Source: Gemmataceae bacterium (GTDB taxonomy: Bacteria > Planctomycetota > Planctomycetia > Gemmatales > Gemmataceae). From it: a DNA stretch of 34,713 bases. Location of the stretch: positions 10,299-45,011 of the forward strand of contig JAOAAA010000002.1 in NCBI GenBank assembly GCA_026419115.1, in the 5' to 3' direction. The notes under the pieces were generated by a model that did no database searches, was not told the DNA's origin, and saw nothing but the letters and a program-made list of their open reading frames with translations. The position numbers and the translations under genes are program-made. Shown here piece by piece: positions 25,326 to 34,521 of this stretch. Within the stretch, counting starts at the first letter, position 1. Every line of letters begins with the position of its first letter.

Positions 25326-26465
25326 ATGAATCTAGTTCATCTCACGGCCTCCACTTTTTTCGGTGGGCCGGAAAGGCAGATGCTCGGTTTAGCCCCCCCC
25401 CTTTCGGGTGACGTTCAATCGATTTACTTGAGTTTTCCCGAAGGCGGAAAATGCTTACCGTTTTTAGAGCGAGTCCGCCAAAATGGTTTTCCTGCTGATT
25501 GTTTGGAAAACGACTTTCCAAAAGTCGGTCGTACCCTGAGCGAATTGACTGCCAAACTGAGGCAATTTCGGGCCGATTTTCTCTTGACTCACGGCTACAA
25601 AGCAAACATTTTGGGAAGGATTGCAGCGAGACGGCTGGGGATTCCCATCGTTGGAGTATCACGGGGCTGGACGGGCGAGAACCGCAAAGTCCAACTTTAC
25701 GAATTACTGGATAAGATTCATTTGCGTTGGCTCGATGCGGTGGTTTGTGTTTCGGAAGGCCAAGCTCAAAAAGTGCGTCGGGTCGGGGTACCTGCTCAGA
25801 AAATTCGTGTGATTCGCAATGCCGCACGGCCCGAACTGTTCGATTATTCCCCAGAACGTTCTCGGTCGGCCTTGGAACAACTGGCGCAGCATCGCGGGTT
25901 GATCGTGGTTTCTGCAGGGCGATTAAGTCCCGAGAAGGGCTACACCATTCTGGTCGAAGCGGCGGCCCGTGTGCTGCGGGTCGATTCGACCATTCGCTTT
26001 GTCCATTTCGGAGACGGAGTGCTTCGCGAATCGATTCAGAAACGATTGGAACAATTGCACATCGATAAGCAATTTCGTTTATTGGGCTACCGGAACGATT
26101 TGGATCGTCTGCTCGGTGGGGCCGACTTGTTTTGTCTGCCTTCGTTTACAGAGGGGCTTCCGAATGTCGTTCTCGAAGCAAGCGCTCAAGGTGTGGCTTG
26201 TGTGGCCACAGCCGTGGGGGGAACTCCGGAAGTGATCGTTTCGGGGGAAACGGGAATTTTGGTTCCCCCCAAGGACCCAGACGCCTTGGCCGAGGCGATC
26301 TTATCTCTGTTGCAAAATCCCTATCTGCGAACCCGATATGGTCAGGCCGCCCGTGAGAGAATGCTCAAGGAGTTTACATTCGAGGCCCAAGCCCGACAGT
26401 ACCTTGAGCTTTTCCAAGAATTGAGAAACGAGAAAGAATCTTCTTTGGCAGGGACGTTGACATGA
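25326..26465 (+). CDS. Glycosyltransferase family 4 (GT-B fold)
   Basis: Retaining sugar transferase using a nucleotide-sugar donor. The 379-residue protein has a Rossmann-like N-terminal domain (MNLVHLTASTFFGGPERQ, glycine-rich acceptor loop) and the GT4 C-terminal domain with SAGRLSPEKGY and the EX7E motif in FTEGLPNVVLEA. The donor and acceptor cannot be told from sequence. The gene overlaps the next glycosyltransferase by 4 bp (ATGA), so the two are translationally coupled and probably act in one glycan pathway (exopolysaccharide or surface glycan). A C9 tract (25393-25401) encodes Pro residues near the N-terminus. Confidence 0.93.
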   Translation: MNLVHLTASTFFGGPERQMLGLAPPLSGDVQSIYLSFPEGGKCLPFLERVRQNGFPADCLENDFPKVGRTLSELTAKLRQFRADFLLTHGYKANILGRIAARRLGIPIVGVSRGWTGENRKVQLYELLDKIHLRWLDAVVCVSEGQAQKVRRVGVPAQKIRVIRNAARPELFDYSPERSRSALEQLAQHRGLIVVSAGRLSPEKGYTILVEAAARVLRVDSTIRFVHFGDGVLRESIQKRLEQLHIDKQFRLLGYRNDLDRLLGGADLFCLPSFTEGLPNVVLEASAQGVACVATAVGGTPEVIVSGETGILVPPKDPDALAEAILSLLQNPYLRTRYGQAARERMLKEFTFEAQARQYLELFQELRNEKESSLAGTLT

Positions 26466-27565
26466 ACACTCCCCGACCGATTCATGTTTCGTTTGTGATC
26501 GATCGCCTCAGCCGAGCGGGTACCGAATCGCAATTACTTGCTTTGCTCCAAGGTTTGGATCGCAACAAGTTTCATCCAAGTCTTGTCCTACTCGATGGGA
26601 CGGATGAAGAATCTCAATCCTTGGAACCTCAGGGTTTACCGATTATCCGCTTAGGTTTGAAGCGATTACTTGGCCCCGAGGCCATTCGCGCCAGTGCGAG
26701 CTTGTTGCGATTTTGGCGAAAAGATCGGCCCGATGTGGTGCAAAGCTACTTTCTGGATAGCAGCTATTTTGCCATTCCGTTGGCTCGATTATTGGGTATC
26801 CGGAAAGTGGTTCGCGTGCGGAATAATCTCGGGTATTGGTTAAACGGGAAGCATCTTCCCCTCGGCCGACTTATGGGACGATTGGCTCACTGGACCCTTA
26901 CCAATAGCGAGGTCGGCAAACGGGCACTTAATGAGATTGAACGGGGAAATGCCAGCAAAATTGCCGTGATTGAAAACGGGGTCGATCTCGAACGATTTCG
27001 AGAATGTTCCCCAGTCTTTTGGGAAAATCGAGTTTTAACTGTGGGGGCCGTGGCGAACCTACGCCCCGTCAAAAATATCGATGGCCTAATCCGCGTTGCC
27101 AGTCAGCTTCGCCATTTACCCTTACGCTGGGAAGTGGCAGGAACAGGCCCTGAACAGAACCATCTTTTGCATCTGATCGAGAGTTACCAACTCGCCGATC
27201 GATTTTTCCTGAAAGGGGCCATTCAAGAAATCCCCACTTTCTTAAAGGGGATCGACATTGCCGTTTTGCCATCCCATTCCGAATCGATGTCGAATGCTCT
27301 ACTAGAATACATGGCGGCCGGTCGAGCGATTGTTGCCACGGATACCGGAGCCAATGCCACTTTGGTTCGACATGGGATAGAAGGTCAAATTGTGCCCCCT
27401 AAAACCGATCCTCTCCTTGCCCAAGCAATTGCTTGTTATTCCAAGGAACCGATACTGGCGCATCAGCATGCGAAAAATGCTCAAAAACGGGTGCAAGAAC
27501 GATTCAGTCGTCAGGCCATGATCCATCGTTTCGAAGAATTTTATCAGGCTTGCCTTAAGGGCTGA
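26462..27565 (+). CDS. Glycosyltransferase family 4, second of a coupled pair
   Basis: A 367-residue GT-B enzyme. The N-terminal acceptor domain begins HVSFVIDRLSRAGTESQL, and the C-terminal donor domain contains NGVDLERF, GAVANLRPVKNID, and SESMSNALLEYMAAG with the paired Glu of the EX7E motif. ATG 26462 overlaps the stop of the preceding glycosyltransferase in an ATGA junction, the mark of translational coupling. It is related to, but clearly diverged from, its neighbour, so the two probably add different sugars to one glycan. The specific sugars are unknown. Confidence 0.93.
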   Translation: MNTPRPIHVSFVIDRLSRAGTESQLLALLQGLDRNKFHPSLVLLDGTDEESQSLEPQGLPIIRLGLKRLLGPEAIRASASLLRFWRKDRPDVVQSYFLDSSYFAIPLARLLGIRKVVRVRNNLGYWLNGKHLPLGRLMGRLAHWTLTNSEVGKRALNEIERGNASKIAVIENGVDLERFRECSPVFWENRVLTVGAVANLRPVKNIDGLIRVASQLRHLPLRWEVAGTGPEQNHLLHLIESYQLADRFFLKGAIQEIPTFLKGIDIAVLPSHSESMSNALLEYMAAGRAIVATDTGANATLVRHGIEGQIVPPKTDPLLAQAIACYSKEPILAHQHAKNAQKRVQERFSRQAMIHRFEEFYQACLKG

Positions 27566-27635
27566 CCTGCGATGCTTGAGCTGGCCTGAAGGGACATTCA
27601 CCAACCACGCAAAATTATCGGTCCCATATTCGACC

Positions 27636-27700
27636 TACCCAATGCTCAATCTGTCCGATACCAAATTGTCCGATGCCGGATATTCAATCTGTCGATTCTG
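27636..27700. repeat. Short imperfect repeats between the glycosyltransferase pair and trpG
   Basis: CAATCTGTCCGAT, AAATTGTCCGATGCC and TCAATCTGTCGATTC follow one another within 65 bp, sharing the core TGTC(C)GAT. They lie upstream of trpG. No hairpin with a U tract is present; function is unknown. Confidence 0.4.
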
Positions 27701-27749
27701 CCCGCTAAATTCCTTGGCCAGACTGGGGGGGCCTTTCTAGTTTATCCTC

Positions 27750-28331
27750 ATGATCCTGTTGATTGATAATTACGATTCGTTCACTTATAATCTGGTCCAG
27801 CGCTTTGGCGAGATCGACCCGAGTATTTGCATTGAGGTTCGGCGGAACGATCAAATCAGTTTAGAGGAGGTGGCCCAACTTCAGCCCAGTCACATTGTGA
27901 TTTCACCAGGCCCTTGCACGCCAAAAGAAGCGGGAATTTCCAACGAGATTCTCCGCCACTATGCGGAAAAGGTTCCGATCTTGGGAGTTTGCTTGGGTCA
28001 CCAATGTATTGGGCATGTGTTTGGTGGGGAAGTGATCCGGAATTATCGGGTGATGCACGGGAAAGTTTCGCCCGTTTATCACGATGGAAAAGGAGTCTTC
28101 GCAGGTTTATCGAACCCTTTCGATGCCACCCGATACCATTCCTTGGTGATAAAAAAGGAAACTTTTACCAATCCTGATTTTGAAATCAGTGCATGGACCG
28201 AGGAAGGCGAAATCATGGGGGTACGTCACAAGCGTTGGCCTTTGCACGGGGTCCAATTCCATCCCGAAAGTTTTCTCACCACAGAAGGGCCTATTTTATT
28301 GGCCAATTTTTTGAAAATGAGTAAGGGATAA
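27750..28331 (+). CDS. trpG: Glutamine amidotransferase subunit of anthranilate/aminodeoxychorismate synthase
   Basis: Supplies ammonia from glutamine to the chorismate-using partner (TrpE or PabB) for tryptophan or folate synthesis. The 193-residue class I amidotransferase begins MILLIDNYDSFTYNL and has the family motif VISPGPCTPKEAGIS, nucleophile Cys81 in GVCLGHQ, and the His171/Glu173 pair in VQFHPES. All are intact. Many bacteria use one amphibolic subunit for both pathways, and no trpE or pabB lies nearby, so trpG and pabA cannot be told apart. No good ribosome site precedes ATG 27750. Its stop codon overlaps the U tract of the convergent terminator. Confidence 0.93.
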   Translation: MILLIDNYDSFTYNLVQRFGEIDPSICIEVRRNDQISLEEVAQLQPSHIVISPGPCTPKEAGISNEILRHYAEKVPILGVCLGHQCIGHVFGGEVIRNYRVMHGKVSPVYHDGKGVFAGLSNPFDATRYHSLVIKKETFTNPDFEISAWTEEGEIMGVRHKRWPLHGVQFHPESFLTTEGPILLANFLKMSKG

Positions 28332-28363
28332 AAAAACGGAACACCCCGAAAAGGAGTGTTCCG
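28330..28363 (-). terminator. Intrinsic terminator for the small secreted protein gene
   Basis: An 11-bp arm pair, 28337-28347 and 28353-28363, with one C/A mismatch and a 5-nt loop, is followed on the minus strand by seven U (28330-28336). It terminates leftward transcription from the gene at 28399-28746 and touches the trpG stop codon, so the convergent 3' ends are packed tightly. Confidence 0.8.
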
Positions 28364-28398
28364 CAAGGAAAACGGTTTCCCTTAAACCCAAGGGAGCC

Positions 28399-28746
28399 TT
28401 AGTTGTCTTTCTTGTCGAATTTCTTCTTAGCGAATTCCATCTTGTAGCCTTTGACCACGTCTTTTTCCACGTCGAGGACGAGGGTCGGCTTGGTGGGAGC
28501 TTTTTCCATGAATTTGCTCATTTTTTCGAGGGCTTCACGAGCGTTGGTTTCGGTTTCGTTACCATCTTTGCCTTTTCGTTTGATCTTCAGATCGGCAGGG
28601 ACGGTGAACTCTTTTTCTTTGTCGTCCACTTTGATGGTCAACTTGCCATCGGCGTACTTGACAAAGGTTCCTTTGACTTCTTCAGCGAAAGCAGCGCCGA
28701 GAGCCAAGACAGCAACAATAGCGATTGCAGCAAAACGACGAATCAT
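28399..28746 (-). CDS. Small secreted protein, unknown function
   Basis: A protein of about 115 residues. A signal peptide (MIRRFAAIAIVAVLALGAAFA) precedes a small beta-rich domain (KGTFVKYADGKLTIKVDDKEKEFTVP) and a Lys-rich tail (KKKFDKKDN). The domain looks distantly like the C-terminal domain of the Lys/Pro-rich protein at 22602-23159. ATG 28746 has GGAG 6 nt upstream and begins the signal peptide; an ATG at 28758 would add four residues without a ribosome site. An intrinsic terminator follows. A small exported protein of this type is common in planctomycetes; no function is claimed. Confidence 0.75.
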   Translation of the reverse strand: MIRRFAAIAIVAVLALGAAFAEEVKGTFVKYADGKLTIKVDDKEKEFTVPADLKIKRKGKDGNETETNAREALEKMSKFMEKAPTKPTLVLDVEKDVVKGYKMEFAKKKFDKKDN

Positions 28747-29038
28747 TTGAGACTCCATTTTGGACCTTTCAAGGTCCGTAGGTGGTGGATAAACTGACCT
28801 TCATAATTTACGGATGAAATTCTGAAAATAGCATGAATCTTTTGCAAAATCGGCGAACATCTTGGGAGAATTTCAAACGTTTAAATTATCTGGTCTGACT
28901 ACATTCCTATCCCCCAAAGAACAGAACGCCAAGTAGTAACGTACCAAAATTATTAAGAAACCAAACCGAGGGGGTTATTGCACCTCACAACGGAATTGGT
29001 AGGATAAAAATTCACCAACTGAGCAAAGAGAGAGTGGC

Positions 29039-30826
29039 GTGCTGGGACCGATCTTCAATCGGGAATTTTTAACTGTTCCGCGTCGAGAAAAACATCACGC
29101 TGCCCGCTTAGCGGTACTCGTGTTACTGTGGATGCTCGGCATTACTGCTTGGCAAGCCAGTGTGGGCTTCACCCGAGAGGCCTATTTGGGAGAGACGGCT
29201 CGCTTTGGCCTGTTGCTGTTCCAAATCAGCGGTTATCTCGAACTGACCCTTCTGATCTTTTTTGCGGCTCTTTCTGCTGCCAGTACCGTCTCTCAAGAAA
29301 AGGATCGCCGGACCTTTATCCTGCTCCTTTTGACCGATATGCGGGATTACGAAATTGTTTTGGGAAAGATGTTGGGCAGTTTACTGCCGATCCTCATTTT
29401 CTTCGTTGTGACTGTACCCTTTTATGCCTTATGTTTGCTGCTCGGAGGAGTCGAACCGATTCAGGTTGTGCAGGTCTGTTTGGTGATGTTGGGCACCGCT
29501 CTCGCGGCAGGATCGGTCGGTGCTTTAGTGGCCCTTTGGCGTGAAAAAACCTTTCAGGCGTTGGCGCTTTCTGTACTCGCTTTGGTGTTCTACTTGTTCA
29601 TCGCGCAGGGGGTGGGGCTGCTCTTCGGTCCCGAGGTGACCTCTTGGCTGGACCCTTTTTCCGCGTTGCGACGAATTCTGGAACCCCGTGAAAATGAATC
29701 GGCCCCACCTCCCATCTGGGGATTCGTGATTTGCTCGTTACTGCTGACCGTTTTGTTGAACACCTTTGGGATATTCATGCTGCGTAAATGGAACCCCAGT
29801 GGGGAACCGATTATTCAACGAGATAGCGAAAGCGATGAAAAAGTTCTCTCGCCGGAAGAACGTGCCAAAGCCCATGCAGCGCCGGGGCAAGCCCGTGAAG
29901 TCTGGGAAAACCCCATTCTCTGGCGGGAGATTCGGACCCTTGCTTATGGTCGGCGACCTTTATTGGTTAAACTCGCCTTCGGCATTATCTTTGCCCTGAT
30001 TTGTTACTACGCTTGGGGTGAACTTTCTCCGGCGAGTGGAAAAAAGACCGCTTTTGCCGCCGCCTATGGCTTGGTCCCCATTTCGATCCTGAGTTTGCTT
30101 TTGGTCAGTACGCAGGCGATGACCTCCATCACCTCCGAGCGGGATGGCAAAGCACTCGACCTCTTATTGGTGACCGACCTGAGTCCCAAAGAATTTATCT
30201 TCGGTAAACTCGGCGGTATCCTGTACAACACCAAGGAGTTTATCTTACCCACCTTGATCCTTGCGATTGCCTATGCCTTTAAGGGGGCGTATGCGTTTGC
30301 TCGGGAAGATGAATCGCTATTACTGCAGAATTTCCTACCGTTGATCTGCGTTTTGGGAACCCTTGTGATCTTCTTTGCCTTTGTGATGATTTTGGGGCTG
30401 CATATTTCTCTTCGGGTGGAGAATAGCCGTTTGGCTGCGGTGCAAACTTTGGGTACCGTCTTTTTCTTGTGTGTGGGCACCCTAATTTGTATTTACCTGA
30501 TCATTGTGAATGGTGGCAGTCTGGGCAATCAGTTGCTTAGTTTCAGCGGATTTTTGTGCTTGGGGATTGGCGGATTGTGGTGGGTTCTCAGTGCCGATCG
30601 TCCTTCTCCTGCTTTGACGTTGGCCTCGATTGTCGCTCCGCTTGCGATGTTTTATGCCGTGGTGAATATCTTGATTGCCAAACCCGGTTCTGAAGAATCT
30701 TCGGACCCGTTGGTTCCCTTTTTGACCTTGGGGGCTGCTCTTGGCTTTGCGATTGCGGCGATGCTGATTCCTTTGCTCAGCGAGTTCGATGTCAACACCG
30801 GCCGAACCACCGTGGCCGAGGAATAA
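29039..30826 (+). CDS. ABC-2 type transporter permease, two fused halves
   Basis: A 595-residue polytopic membrane protein with about twelve helices in two sets separated by a charged cytoplasmic loop (about 255-305, ending ENPILWREIRTLAYGRRP). Each half opens with a similar NREF/WREI motif and carries the ABC-2 pattern ITSERDGKALDLLLVTDLSP or SQEKDRRTFILLLLTDMRD, so it looks like a tandem duplication of one permease. It would need an ATPase subunit, which is not in the window. The substrate is unknown. The start is GTG 29039 with only a weak GAGAG-type site. The gene is monocistronic here. Confidence 0.87.
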   Translation: MLGPIFNREFLTVPRREKHHAARLAVLVLLWMLGITAWQASVGFTREAYLGETARFGLLLFQISGYLELTLLIFFAALSAASTVSQEKDRRTFILLLLTDMRDYEIVLGKMLGSLLPILIFFVVTVPFYALCLLLGGVEPIQVVQVCLVMLGTALAAGSVGALVALWREKTFQALALSVLALVFYLFIAQGVGLLFGPEVTSWLDPFSALRRILEPRENESAPPPIWGFVICSLLLTVLLNTFGIFMLRKWNPSGEPIIQRDSESDEKVLSPEERAKAHAAPGQAREVWENPILWREIRTLAYGRRPLLVKLAFGIIFALICYYAWGELSPASGKKTAFAAAYGLVPISILSLLLVSTQAMTSITSERDGKALDLLLVTDLSPKEFIFGKLGGILYNTKEFILPTLILAIAYAFKGAYAFAREDESLLLQNFLPLICVLGTLVIFFAFVMILGLHISLRVENSRLAAVQTLGTVFFLCVGTLICIYLIIVNGGSLGNQLLSFSGFLCLGIGGLWWVLSADRPSPALTLASIVAPLAMFYAVVNILIAKPGSEESSDPLVPFLTLGAALGFAIAAMLIPLLSEFDVNTGRTTVAEE

Positions 30827-30984
30827 ATCGTAAATGATAGGCGTTTCACCACCGAGAGCCAGTTGAAGATTGGCGTAGCGGATCTGATGCCGTATCATCG
30901 GCGGATAATGGCGGCAGTGTGGACTGTAATCGCTACACTCAATAGGAACTGGCCCTAGAGCCGATCGACCTAAGAGAAGGGGAA

Positions 30985-31902
30985 TTAACTTTTCGAGAAT
31001 TCCATCAGAATTTGTTCGAGCAGTTTTTTAGTGGCCTTGATTCCTTCGGGTTCGCTCAATCGAGACCCTTCGTATTCGATTCCTACCCAACTATGATACT
31101 TAGCGGCCAGCACAATCCGGAGCATTTTGTGGAAGTCGATTTTGGTTTCGTTACCCTTTTCATCGAAATCGTAGCTCTTGGCGCTGACCCCCTTGGCAAA
31201 GGGCATTAATTCTTCGACCCCTTTGTAGCGATCGTACTCTTCATCTTTAGAAATGCGGAAGTTGCCAAAGTCGGGCAAGGTGCCACATCGTTTATGGTTG
31301 ACCTTCTTGATAGTGGCAGCCAGCCAAGCCCCGTTGCTGGATAGCCCCCCATGATTTTCGACGATCACATTAATATCATATTTGTCGGCATGTTCACAGA
31401 GCATTCGCAACCCATCAGCGGCGCGAGACATTTGCTCATCGAAGGTGCCCGAACTTTGAGCATTTACGCGGATGGAATGGCAACCCAAGGTTTTGGCCCA
31501 ATCGATCCAAGCATAATGGTTCTCGACTGCGGTTTTGCGTTTTTTCTCATCTGCATCGCCAAGAGCACCTTCCCCATCGCACATAATCAGAACGCTCGTC
31601 ACACCGAGATCATCGCACCGTTTCCGAAGTTGTTTAACGTACTCGTTGTCCTTTTTCTTGTCTTTGTAAAACTGGTTCACATACTCGACGCCCAGAATTC
31701 CATAGTCTTCCTTGGCAACCTTGGGGAAATCGAGAGGGTCCAATTTCTTGGCAAAGAGCGTTTTGTGCAAGGACCACTGAGCCAGTGAGATTTTGAACAG
31801 GGGTTTCTTGGGTTCGTCGGCCAACAATTCGGACGACAAAAGCCCTGCACTGGGGAGAAGCCCCAACGTCTTCAAAAAGTTACGACGATTCAAAGGAAAC
31901 AT
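30985..31902 (-). CDS. Tat-exported sugar phosphate isomerase/epimerase-like TIM barrel
   Basis: Member of the xylose-isomerase-like (AP endonuclease family 2) TIM-barrel superfamily, about 305 residues. The N-terminus [20 protein letters not shown] is a twin-arginine signal, so it acts outside the cytoplasmic membrane. Barrel segments include [43 protein letters not shown] (a metal-binding Glu in this family), [10 protein letters not shown] and [13 protein letters not shown]. The sugar substrate is unknown, and planctomycetes have many paralogues. ATG 31902 is chosen because it begins the Tat signal; a GTG at 31959 in frame would place 19 residues before it. Confidence 0.87.
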   Translation of the reverse strand: MFPLNRRNFLKTLGLLPSAGLLSSELLADEPKKPLFKISLAQWSLHKTLFAKKLDPLDFPKVAKEDYGILGVEYVNQFYKDKKKDNEYVKQLRKRCDDLGVTSVLIMCDGEGALGDADEKKRKTAVENHYAWIDWAKTLGCHSIRVNAQSSGTFDEQMSRAADGLRMLCEHADKYDINVIVENHGGLSSNGAWLAATIKKVNHKRCGTLPDFGNFRISKDEEYDRYKGVEELMPFAKGVSAKSYDFDEKGNETKIDFHKMLRIVLAAKYHSWVGIEYEGSRLSEPEGIKATKKLLEQILMEFSKS

Positions 31903-32160
31903 AGCAGCACTGGGGATAAAGGTAGGGAATGACAGCAGTATTTTGCTATTGTAAACCACGATCCCAAGGGGACAATACCATTCCGTCTGATTCTCGCTGG
32001 AATGAGAAAGAAGTGAAAGAAACGGCCTCCAATCCCGAGTGAGCGGCTTTGCTATTCTCTTACAATGGTTGAATCCCCTAGGGTCCCTAGCAGCCTTGGG
32101 AGCGTATTGCTATCATTGAAGTTTTGGTTATTGCGTTTCGGTCTTTCATTGGGAATCAAC

Positions 32161-32913
32161 ATGCGAAAGAAATTCATTGCGGGTAATTGGAAGATGTACA
32201 CCTCCAAGGCCTCTTCCGTGGCCCTTGCGAAGAGTGTGGCCGAGGGGGTGAAGGATGACCGAGTTTCGGTGGCGGTGTGTCCTCCGGCCCCGTGGTTGGT
32301 GGCGGTGGCAGAAATCGTCAAAGGATCGTTTGTTCACGTCGGTGCCCAAAACTGCCATTACGCTTCTGAAGGGGCCTTCACGGGCGATATGAGTCCGCAA
32401 ATGATTTTGGATGCGGGTTGCCGCTATGTGATTATCGGCCATAGTGAACGACGTCACGGTTTAGCCGAACCCGATTTGTTTTTGAACCGTAAAGTCAAGG
32501 CGGCGACGTCGGCTGGTTTAACCGCCATCTTCTGTATCGGCGAACTTCTGGCCGAACGGGAAACTCAGCAAACGGAAGCCGTGTTAGCCTTTCAACTCGA
32601 TGCCGGTCTCAGTGGTTTGACTGCCGAGCAAATTTCGCGGGTCGTGCTAGCCTATGAACCGGTCTGGGCGATTGGCACAGGGAAGGTAGCGACCCCTCAA
32701 CAAGCTCAAGAGGCCCACGCCTTTATTCGTCAACATATTGGCAAACGATTCGGCAACGATGTGGCTCAGCAGATGATTATCCAGTACGGCGGAAGCGTCA
32801 AGGCAGACAATGCCCAAGAAATTTTGAAACAACCCGATGTCGATGGGGCGTTAGTCGGAGGGGCTAGTCTGAAAGCCGAAACCTTCTTGCCGATCATTCA
32901 AGCGGCTTCTTGA
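32161..32913 (+). CDS. tpiA: Triose-phosphate isomerase
   Basis: Interconverts dihydroxyacetone phosphate and glyceraldehyde 3-phosphate in glycolysis and gluconeogenesis. The 250-residue protein has normal length and intact active-site residues: Lys11 in GNWKM, His94 in IIGHSERR, Glu166 in AYEPVWAIGTG, and the phosphate-binding YGGSV and GALVGGASL loops. The start is ATG 32161, where family homology begins; upstream in-frame codons would add a 32-residue extension without support. Only a weak GGGA ribosome site is present. About 35 bp of the 3' end are repeated just downstream. It converges on the peptidyl-prolyl isomerase gene. Confidence 0.97.
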   Translation: MRKKFIAGNWKMYTSKASSVALAKSVAEGVKDDRVSVAVCPPAPWLVAVAEIVKGSFVHVGAQNCHYASEGAFTGDMSPQMILDAGCRYVIIGHSERRHGLAEPDLFLNRKVKAATSAGLTAIFCIGELLAERETQQTEAVLAFQLDAGLSGLTAEQISRVVLAYEPVWAIGTGKVATPQQAQEAHAFIRQHIGKRFGNDVAQQMIIQYGGSVKADNAQEILKQPDVDGALVGGASLKAETFLPIIQAAS

Positions 32914-32983
32914 ATGTGAGTCATGAAGATCATTTGGATTGCCGAAGCCTTCTTACCGATCATTCAAGCGGCTTTTAAAATGA
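32875..32983. repeat. Duplicated tpiA 3' end
   Basis: Bases 32875-32917 recur at 32941-32983 with about five differences, and with only two over the first 35 bases. The offset is 66 nt, a multiple of three, so the second copy is in the tpiA frame and would encode AEAFLPIIQAAF after two TGA stops. It is a remnant of a short tandem duplication. Confidence 0.85.
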
Positions 32984-33018
32984 AAGATTGATCGAAAAAT
33001 GGCCTGAATGACGAGGGT

Positions 33019-34521
33019 TTATTCCCCGCGATACCAAATTTGGGGTTGGATTCTTTTCCAAAGGGTTTCGACAACCTTTTTGTATTCCCTTTCGCTGGAA
33101 ATGATCTGAATTTTTCGTCGAATTTCGCTTTGAACTTTCTCATCGAACTCGCGGTAGCCATCATAGGTACGGGTCACCACTTTGACAATATGGAAGCCCG
33201 ATTCATTCGGGATAATGGCCATATCGCCTGGTTTGAGTTTGAGCAAAGTCGGTTCGAGTTCCGGCGGGAAAATCTCGCCCGGTTTTTCTCCCAATCCCTC
33301 ACCGCGACGATCTTTGCTATCTCCCTCGGAAAATTGGCTCGCGAGTTCCGCAAAATCTTCCTTGCGTGCTCGATTGACGAGGGCCTCGGCAGCAGCCCTC
33401 GCCTTCTGAGGGCCTCCGTGTGTTTCGTTGTACAAGAAGATATCGAGCCATTTGATTTTCGCTTCCGATTTGAACTCCTCCTTGTGGGTATCGTAATAAT
33501 CGCGGATGTCATTCAAACCGATGTTTTCCACCCGCGTGAGATACCGATCGCGGAAGTACATTTGCATCATGAATTGCCGCTCGATCTGTCGGCGGATGCC
33601 ACTAACGGTTAATCCCTGACCATTGAGAACTTGACGGAACTCCTCTTCACTACTGACACCTTGCATTTTCTTGAATTCTGCCAGTTTATTATCCGCCTCT
33701 TTCGAGGCAGCCTCTTTGAGTTTCGTCAACAGGTTGGCTTTCTTTTTTTCACTTAAGAAAGCGTACATCTCATCAAGGATTAACTCACGTTCAACGATTT
33801 TTCGCAATTCTTCCTGATAAAGTTGCTTGTATTTTTGGGGGCGTTCAAAATCGGGAACCCGCATATATTCCGCAAATCGGGCCGAGTAAATTGCCTCCCG
33901 AACTTCGCTATCGTAGATGGGTGTTTGCCCAATGTTGGCCACCACACGAACTTGGCTATCGCCAATCGCTTCAGGGAGTTTGACCTTTTCGCTGGCAGCA
34001 ATCGGTTTGATCTCACTGCCGGCAACCGGTGTGAGACTCTCGGCGGGTTTCGTGTAAGGGGCCACGGGCTTGGTCAACTCAGCAGGAATAATTAACTTTA
34101 AGCCCCCCCCCTCCTCCATGGGAATCGGAGGTTGCAACTGAGGTTGGCTCGGTGCGGATTTCTCTTCAGGTGCTAAATTTGTGGGAAGCCGCGGGGGTTC
34201 CTTGGTACGTCTCCGAATAATCAACGGATCATCATCAAACGGGTCCAGAACACTCCCTGGCGTTGTCGGTTTGGTGGATGGGGAGTCTGGTTTGATAGGA
34301 ACCGTTGGCAAAACCTCGGGGGATTGCGACCGTGCCAAATAAACAGCCTTGGCATCCCGTTGCATGAGGATTCGTTCGGTTTGGGCCACCGTTTCTGCTC
34401 GGTCTCGCTCGGTTCGAGACAATCTCGGGTCGGGTCGGCTCGATAAGCAACCCACCATCGAGAAGGTCAGCAAGCCGCCCCAAAAAAGCCGACAAGGTAT
34501 CATGTGCATGTTGAGGGCCAT
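33019..34521 (-). CDS. Parvulin-type peptidyl-prolyl cis-trans isomerase lipoprotein
   Basis: A 500-residue SurA/PrsA-like folding helper. The N-terminus has a lipoprotein signal (GGLLTFSMVGC, Cys25). A disordered Pro-rich region (about 30-190) follows, then a SurA-N-like helical chaperone region (about 192-335, ANIGQTPIYDSEVREAI), a PpiC parvulin domain (about 352-450, with KARAAAEALVNRARKEDFAELASQFSEG, GEIFPPELEPTLLKLKPGD and ESGFHIVKV), and a C-terminal helix. It probably helps fold exported or outer-membrane proteins. GGAGG 6 nt before ATG 34521 supports the start. A C9 tract (34103-34111) encodes Gly-Gly-Gly in the linker. Confidence 0.9.
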   Translation of the reverse strand: MALNMHMIPCRLFWGGLLTFSMVGCLSSRPDPRLSRTERDRAETVAQTERILMQRDAKAVYLARSQSPEVLPTVPIKPDSPSTKPTTPGSVLDPFDDDPLIIRRRTKEPPRLPTNLAPEEKSAPSQPQLQPPIPMEEGGGLKLIIPAELTKPVAPYTKPAESLTPVAGSEIKPIAASEKVKLPEAIGDSQVRVVANIGQTPIYDSEVREAIYSARFAEYMRVPDFERPQKYKQLYQEELRKIVERELILDEMYAFLSEKKKANLLTKLKEAASKEADNKLAEFKKMQGVSSEEEFRQVLNGQGLTVSGIRRQIERQFMMQMYFRDRYLTRVENIGLNDIRDYYDTHKEEFKSEAKIKWLDIFLYNETHGGPQKARAAAEALVNRARKEDFAELASQFSEGDSKDRRGEGLGEKPGEIFPPELEPTLLKLKPGDMAIIPNESGFHIVKVVTRTYDGYREFDEKVQSEIRRKIQIISSEREYKKVVETLWKRIQPQIWYRGE

